A stretch of DNA of 17,761 nt from an uncultured Gemmataceae bacterium. Its GTDB lineage: Bacteria; Planctomycetota; Planctomycetia; Gemmatales; Gemmataceae. The stretch covers positions 1-17,761 of the forward strand of contig CAKZUU010000258.1 of the NCBI GenBank assembly GCA_937922175.1, read 5' to 3'. Positions 13,689 through 17,761 of this stretch are shown here, piece by piece; position 1 is the first letter of the stretch, and each line of letters opens with the position of its first letter. The notes beneath the pieces are model-generated. The model had not been told where the DNA came from, made no database searches, and saw only the letters and a program-made list of their open reading frames with translations. The position numbers were made by a program, and so were the translations under genes.

Positions 13689-15548
13689 ATGAACATGCTT
13701 CGCGTCAAAATCGTCGCGGCCATCGCCATCGTTGTGGTGGCCGCCGGCGTCCTCTACTACATCGTCCGTCCGAATCCCGACGAGCCGGTGAAACCTCCGG
13801 AGGTGGCACCAATCGCGAAACGGGAAACGATCAGGGTGCCCCGAGTGATCTTTAAGGAAATCAGTGCGGCGTCGGGCGTCCACTTCATCCATGAGAATGG
13901 TGCCGACGGGCGCAAACTCCTGCCGGAAACCATGGGATCCGGTTGTGCGTTCCTCGATTTCGACAACGATGGCCATCCGGATTTGCTTCTCGTGAACAGC
14001 CGACCTTGGCCGGGGGGCAACGAACCAGTGCCCACGATGGCGCTGTATCGAAACAAAGGCGATGGTACGTTCGAGGATGTGACCGAGCGGGTCGGATTGA
14101 ACGTCCCTCTCTATGGGCAAGGTGTCTGTTGCGGGGATGTCGACAACGACGGCTGGATCGACATTTTCATCAGCGCCATCGGAGGCAGCAAGTTGTTCCG
14201 GAACGAGGGAGGCCAACGGTTCGTGGACATCACGGCGATGGCGGGTGTCAGCGGGGGCGGCTATTGGCCCGATCTTAGCCGAGAGGCGTTCTACAACCTC
14301 GATAAACCGATTCCTTGGCCCAGTTCCGCGACCTTCCTCGATTACGACGGGGATGGCTTGCTGGATTTGTTCGTTTGTCAGTACCTGACCTGGTCGCCCA
14401 AAGCGGACCTGGACAATAAATTCACCCTCGATGGGACGACCCGCGGTTATGGCCGACCGCAACAATTCGTTGGAACTCATTGCTTGCTGTATCGCAATCT
14501 GAACGGCACGCGCTTCGAGGATGTGTCCGAGCGGGCCGGAATTCATGTCTTCGATCGTGAGGGGATCGGCTCCGACGCGCGAATCCGACCAGCCGCCAAG
14601 GCGTTGGGCGTCATCGTCTGTGACCCGGATGAAGATGGTTGGCCCGACATCGTCGTGGCCAACGACACGGTACGAAATTTCTTCTTCCACAACGTGCCGG
14701 ATCCGGATGGGGGCCGACGCTTCCACGAGAAGGGAAGCGCCGCGGGGCTGGCCTTGGCCGAGGGAAACGCGCGGGGCGGCATGGGGATCGATTGGGCCGA
14801 ATTCCTCCCCGGCCTTCGTGCCATTCAGATCGCCAATTTTGCCAACGAACCGACGACGTTCTTCTGTCAGGATCGACCGAAACGGTTGCGTTTCGCCGAT
14901 TTGGCCGTTGCGGTCGGAATCTCCGGTCCGACGCTGGGACCACTCAAGTTCGGCACCTTTTTCTTCGATTACGATCTCGATGGTCGGCCCGACATTTTAA
15001 CCAATAACGGCCACCTCGAACCGGAAATCGAAAAAGTCCAAGCCGGACAAAAATATGCTCAGTCGCCTCAACTGTTCTGGAACACGGGTCGTCGTTCGGG
15101 CTGCTTCGAGCCTGTCACGGCAGATTCTGCCGGTCCCGACCTGTTCGTTCCTCTGGTCGGTCGCGGCAGCGCCTACGCCGACATTGACGGCGATGGCGAT
15201 TTGGACATCGTCTTGGCGAACAACGGCGGACCAGTTCGCTTGCTCCGCAACGACCAGCAGTTAAATCATCATTGGCTTCGGTTGACGTTGGAAGGCGATG
15301 GCAAACGGTCCAACCGGAGTGCCATCGGAGCAACGGTCACTCTGGAGGCAGGAGGTCGGACGCAAACCCAGGTGGTGACGAGCGGCCGAGGCTACTTGAG
15401 CCAATGCGAATTGACCTTGACCTTTGGCTTGGGGACCGCCTCGATTGTCGATCGCGTCACCATTCGTTGGCCGGGACGCGAGGCGGGTCCTCCCCTGGTG
15501 CTGACCGAGTTGAAGGCGAATCAAACGCTTCGGATCACGCAGCCTTGA
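13689..15548 (+). CDS. Membrane-anchored FG-GAP/VCBS repeat protein with C-terminal UnbV (ASPIC) domain
   Basis: This 619-residue protein starts with a signal anchor (residues 6-26, no lipobox Cys), so the rest lies in the periplasm or outside. Six calcium-type DxDxDG loops start at D90, D150, D218, D312, D427 and D498, each in an FG-GAP/VCBS-like blade, giving a probable beta-propeller. The C-terminal domain from about 525 (NHHWLRLTLEG, IGATVTL, GRGYLSQ, LTFGLG, VTIRWPG) is the UnbV/ASPIC domain of the CRTAC1-like family. The family has no proven general enzymatic role and is taken to be a binding or scaffold protein. Proteins of this type often sit beside multihaem cytochromes in planctomycetes (from memory), which suggests a partner role. 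GAGAAG 8 nt before the ATG is a plausible ribosome binding site. Confidence 0.9.
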   Translation: MNMLRVKIVAAIAIVVVAAGVLYYIVRPNPDEPVKPPEVAPIAKRETIRVPRVIFKEISAASGVHFIHENGADGRKLLPETMGSGCAFLDFDNDGHPDLLLVNSRPWPGGNEPVPTMALYRNKGDGTFEDVTERVGLNVPLYGQGVCCGDVDNDGWIDIFISAIGGSKLFRNEGGQRFVDITAMAGVSGGGYWPDLSREAFYNLDKPIPWPSSATFLDYDGDGLLDLFVCQYLTWSPKADLDNKFTLDGTTRGYGRPQQFVGTHCLLYRNLNGTRFEDVSERAGIHVFDREGIGSDARIRPAAKALGVIVCDPDEDGWPDIVVANDTVRNFFFHNVPDPDGGRRFHEKGSAAGLALAEGNARGGMGIDWAEFLPGLRAIQIANFANEPTTFFCQDRPKRLRFADLAVAVGISGPTLGPLKFGTFFFDYDLDGRPDILTNNGHLEPEIEKVQAGQKYAQSPQLFWNTGRRSGCFEPVTADSAGPDLFVPLVGRGSAYADIDGDGDLDIVLANNGGPVRLLRNDQQLNHHWLRLTLEGDGKRSNRSAIGATVTLEAGGRTQTQVVTSGRGYLSQCELTLTFGLGTASIVDRVTIRWPGREAGPPLVLTELKANQTLRITQP

Positions 15549-15562
15549 GGCACCCCTCGGGG

Positions 15563-16741
15563 ATGGCAATGGAGGATCTCTCGTCAATTCGCCAGATCGT
15601 CCGACCCGGTTCCACGGCGGAACTTTCGGAGATCGTTCGATCCGCTGCCGGGGACAACTTTGGACTCTTTCCGATCGGCGGAGGCACCATGATGCACGTG
15701 GGCCGTCCGCCCTCTCGCTCCGGAATCGGCGTCGATCTGACGGCAATGAACGAGGTCGTGGAATACCCTGCTCGGGATATGACCATCACGGTGCAAGCCG
15801 GTATGACGGTCGACCGGCTTCGGCAGATCTTGTCGGCAGAACGGCAGCGTTTGCCCATTGACATCCCGTTTGCTCGGCGCGCGACCATCGGCGGCTCAAT
15901 CGCTGCCCATCTCAGTGGACCACGACGATTCGGCTTCGGCACCTTGCGGGACTATGTCATCGGGCTGCGGTTCATCGACGATCATGGGCACGAAGTGCAA
16001 GGCGGTGGTCGGGTGGTCAAGAACGTCGCAGGATACGACCTGTGCAAACTACACACCGGCGCCTTCGGGAGCTTGGGCATCATCACTCAAGTGACGTTGA
16101 AGTTGCGGCCTTTGCCCGAGACTCATGCCTGTGCGAGTTTCAGCTGCCCGCGAGGCGCACTCGCCGAGGTGCTCAACCGCTTGCATGCGACGGCGACCCG
16201 ACCGGTCTACGTCGAGGTCCAGGGAGAAGCCGATCAATGTCGCCTCACCGTCGGATTCGAGGAGAACGCATCGGCCGTCGCTTGGCAGATCGACCAGATT
16301 CAGCATGAGTTCCCCGGCACAGCCATGCAGGTGATCCATGGCGACGCCGCCGACGACAGGGTCCAGATGATGACAGAGTCGATCCACGCTTCAGCCGTCT
16401 GGTCGTGGAAGGCGAGCTTGCGATCATCGGCGGTGGCGGGTTTCGTCCAGGACTTGAGCGAGCGTGGCTTTGTATGGCAGTCGCACGCCCTGAGTGGGAT
16501 CGTCTGGGGCCGCGCCGCGGGGGATATGCCCTTGGAGCAAGCGATCGACGAACTGACGAGACTGCGCCGAGCCGCGGAAGATTCGCAGGGGAGCGTCATC
16601 GTCTGGCGATGCCCTTCGGCATGGAAGGCGAAACTCGATCTTTATGGTCCGGACCGGCCCGACGGGCGACTCATGCGGGCAATCAAACGTCAGGTCGATC
16701 CGCACGATCGATTCAATCCTGGTCGGTTCATCGGATCGTGA
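15563..16741 (+). CDS. glcE: FAD-binding oxidoreductase, glycolate oxidase subunit GlcE-like
   Basis: This 392-residue flavoprotein has a PCMH-type (VAO-like) FAD domain. The pyrophosphate-binding segment FPIGGGTMMHVG is at residues 36-47. The signature TIGGSIAAHLSG with RFGFGTLRDYVIGL is near 109-137, followed by GGRVVKNVAGYDLCKLHTGAFGSLG. These match GlcE, which with GlcD and GlcF oxidises glycolate to glyoxylate and passes electrons to the membrane. The frame is open upstream to 15272 but overlaps the FG-GAP gene, so I take the ATG at 15563, 14 nt after that stop. The ATG at 15569, with GGGG about 6 nt before it, is equally possible. No GlcD is present in the window. GlcE is usually 350-400 residues, and this length fits. 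Confidence 0.85.
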   Translation: MAMEDLSSIRQIVRPGSTAELSEIVRSAAGDNFGLFPIGGGTMMHVGRPPSRSGIGVDLTAMNEVVEYPARDMTITVQAGMTVDRLRQILSAERQRLPIDIPFARRATIGGSIAAHLSGPRRFGFGTLRDYVIGLRFIDDHGHEVQGGGRVVKNVAGYDLCKLHTGAFGSLGIITQVTLKLRPLPETHACASFSCPRGALAEVLNRLHATATRPVYVEVQGEADQCRLTVGFEENASAVAWQIDQIQHEFPGTAMQVIHGDAADDRVQMMTESIHASAVWSWKASLRSSAVAGFVQDLSERGFVWQSHALSGIVWGRAAGDMPLEQAIDELTRLRRAAEDSQGSVIVWRCPSAWKAKLDLYGPDRPDGRLMRAIKRQVDPHDRFNPGRFIGS

Positions 16742-16813
16742 GACCGGCACGACGGACTCGGACGTACCCGGTTCGTCCCCTTGTCCGGAGGCAGGAACAA
16801 TACAACAAACGGC

Positions 16814-17761
16814 ATGAGCACGACCAAGGAGCCTCCGCGCACCTCGTTGCCGGTTCTGTCGTCTCGACCCGAGATCGACGAAGAACTGCTGTTGGATTGC
16901 GTCCATTGCGGCCTGTGCACGTCGGCTTGCCCGACTTATCTCGAGACCGGACTGGAGGCCGACAGTCCGCGTGGCCGGATCTACCTCATGCGCGGCGTGA
17001 TGAGCGGCCAGATCGAGCTCGACGAAGTGGTTAAATCGCACTTGGATCTCTGTCTGAATTGCCGTGCGTGTGAGACGGCCTGCCCTTCGGGAGTGCAATA
17101 CGGCAAATTGATCGAACCGTTCCGAGTTCATCTGACTCGCACTGGCCAACAGGTTGAGCGTCTGTCGTGGCTGCAAAAATTGGTCCTGCGAAAGATTTTC
17201 CCGTACCGCCGGCGGAATCGCTGGTTGCTGGGACCTGTGGCGTGGATGCAGCGTCGAGGGCTGGATCGTTGGCTGGAGCGTCTTGGAGGTTTACGGCTTG
17301 TTCCTTCGTCGCTTCGTCGGCTGCACGAGATGTTGCCCCGATTGACGAAGCATTACGGGAAATTGCCTCGAGTTATGCCCTCCGAGGGACCACGCCGGGC
17401 GAGAGTCGCGATGTTTCTCGGTTGCGTCGCCGACGCTGTATATCCGCAGACCAACCTGAACACGATCCGAGTGCTTCAAAGAAATGGCTGCGAGGTGGTC
17501 ATTCCTCGAAAACAAGTATGTTGCGGAGCGTTGCATTATCATCTAGGAGAGGAGGAGCCGGCACAAGGATTGGCGCGCCGGAACCTCGAAGCCTTTGGCG
17601 CTGTCGGAGGCGACGAGGGTCCCCTCGACGCGATCGTCGTCAATGCGGCCGGCTGCGGCGCGATGCTCAAGGACTATGGTCACCTTTTGCACATGACGGC
17701 TGACGCGGAGGCCGCGCTCCGGTTCGCCGCGATCGTCCGCGACGTCAGCGAGTTTCTCTGC
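16814..17761 (+). CDS. glcF: Iron-sulfur subunit, GlcF/LutA-like (partial, runs off the right edge)
   Basis: The frame is open from the ATG at 16814 to the window end (316 codons, no stop). Two ferredoxin-type 4Fe-4S motifs are complete: C29-x2-C32-x2-C35-x3-C39-P and C80-x2-C83-x2-C86-x3-C90-P. The first CCG-type cysteine domain follows, with C204 (FLGCV), C236-C237-G (VCCG) and C281-G (AAGCG); the second such domain would lie beyond the edge. This is the layout of glycolate oxidase GlcF and of related LutA/anaerobic GlpC-type subunits, which pass electrons from a flavoprotein to quinone. It sits 72 bp after glcE in the same reading frame, with no second stop between. The nearest purine-rich ribosome-binding stretch is distant (GGAGG about 24 nt upstream), so the start is tentative. 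Confidence 0.87.
   Translation, partial: MSTTKEPPRTSLPVLSSRPEIDEELLLDCVHCGLCTSACPTYLETGLEADSPRGRIYLMRGVMSGQIELDEVVKSHLDLCLNCRACETACPSGVQYGKLIEPFRVHLTRTGQQVERLSWLQKLVLRKIFPYRRRNRWLLGPVAWMQRRGLDRWLERLGGLRLVPSSLRRLHEMLPRLTKHYGKLPRVMPSEGPRRARVAMFLGCVADAVYPQTNLNTIRVLQRNGCEVVIPRKQVCCGALHYHLGEEEPAQGLARRNLEAFGAVGGDEGPLDAIVVNAAGCGAMLKDYGHLLHMTADAEAALRFAAIVRDVSEFLC

Noticed and set aside
13605..14726. Long minus-strand open frame (373 codons) opposite the FG-GAP gene
   Set aside because: Antisense shadow of a gene with six clear DxDxDG loops on the plus strand.
15272..15562. Longer frame for GlcE starting inside the FG-GAP gene
   Set aside because: This part is a shadow of the UnbV domain coding sequence; the FAD-binding family sequence begins only after 15563.

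Overview
This window looks like chromosomal DNA of a member of the Planctomycetota, possibly a Gemmatales-type lineage, although the order is a guess. The grounds are high G+C (about 60% by eye), a Ser/Thr-kinase-like protein with the N-terminal leader region typical of planctomycete kinases, an FG-GAP/UnbV (ASPIC) protein next to a multihaem cytochrome, and several short secreted or membrane proteins of the kind that phylum carries. Shine-Dalgarno signals are weak in most genes. I saw no tRNA, rRNA, insertion sequence, integrase or CRISPR array, and the region looks like stable chromosome.

Left part (1-2092). The minus strand carries a SAM-dependent methyltransferase (170-784) followed by the start of a hypoxanthine phosphoribosyltransferase gene (1-116, cut by the window edge). 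Divergent from these is an orphan ATP-grasp ligase-like protein (899-2092).

Housekeeping minus-strand block (2140-8265), in order of transcription: a small membrane protein with a SHOCT-like tail, ClpX, the ribosome-assembly GTPase Obg, a GNAT acetyltransferase that overlaps obg by ATGA, and an 856-residue kinase-like membrane protein. The last is a probable pseudokinase: the catalytic Asp of HRD is Ser (HRS) and the Asp of DFG is Gly (GFG), while the ATP-binding Lys and the APE motif remain. A long C-terminal HEAT-like region follows its single membrane helix.

Right part (8482-17761). All genes lie on the plus strand. They are a four-helix membrane protein, a translationally coupled 45-residue ORF, two proteins with apparent signal peptides, a very large cytochrome, an FG-GAP/UnbV protein, and the glycolate-oxidase-like subunits GlcE and GlcF (GlcF runs off the end). 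The cytochrome joins a b-type four- or five-helix module with paired histidines, a pentahaem c module and a TPR tail. The most interesting hypothesis is that the cytochrome, the anchored beta-propeller-like protein and the GlcE/GlcF flavin and iron-sulfur subunits form one respiratory route that moves electrons between 2-hydroxyacid oxidation, the quinone pool and periplasmic haems. Gene order supports this, but nothing in the sequence proves it.
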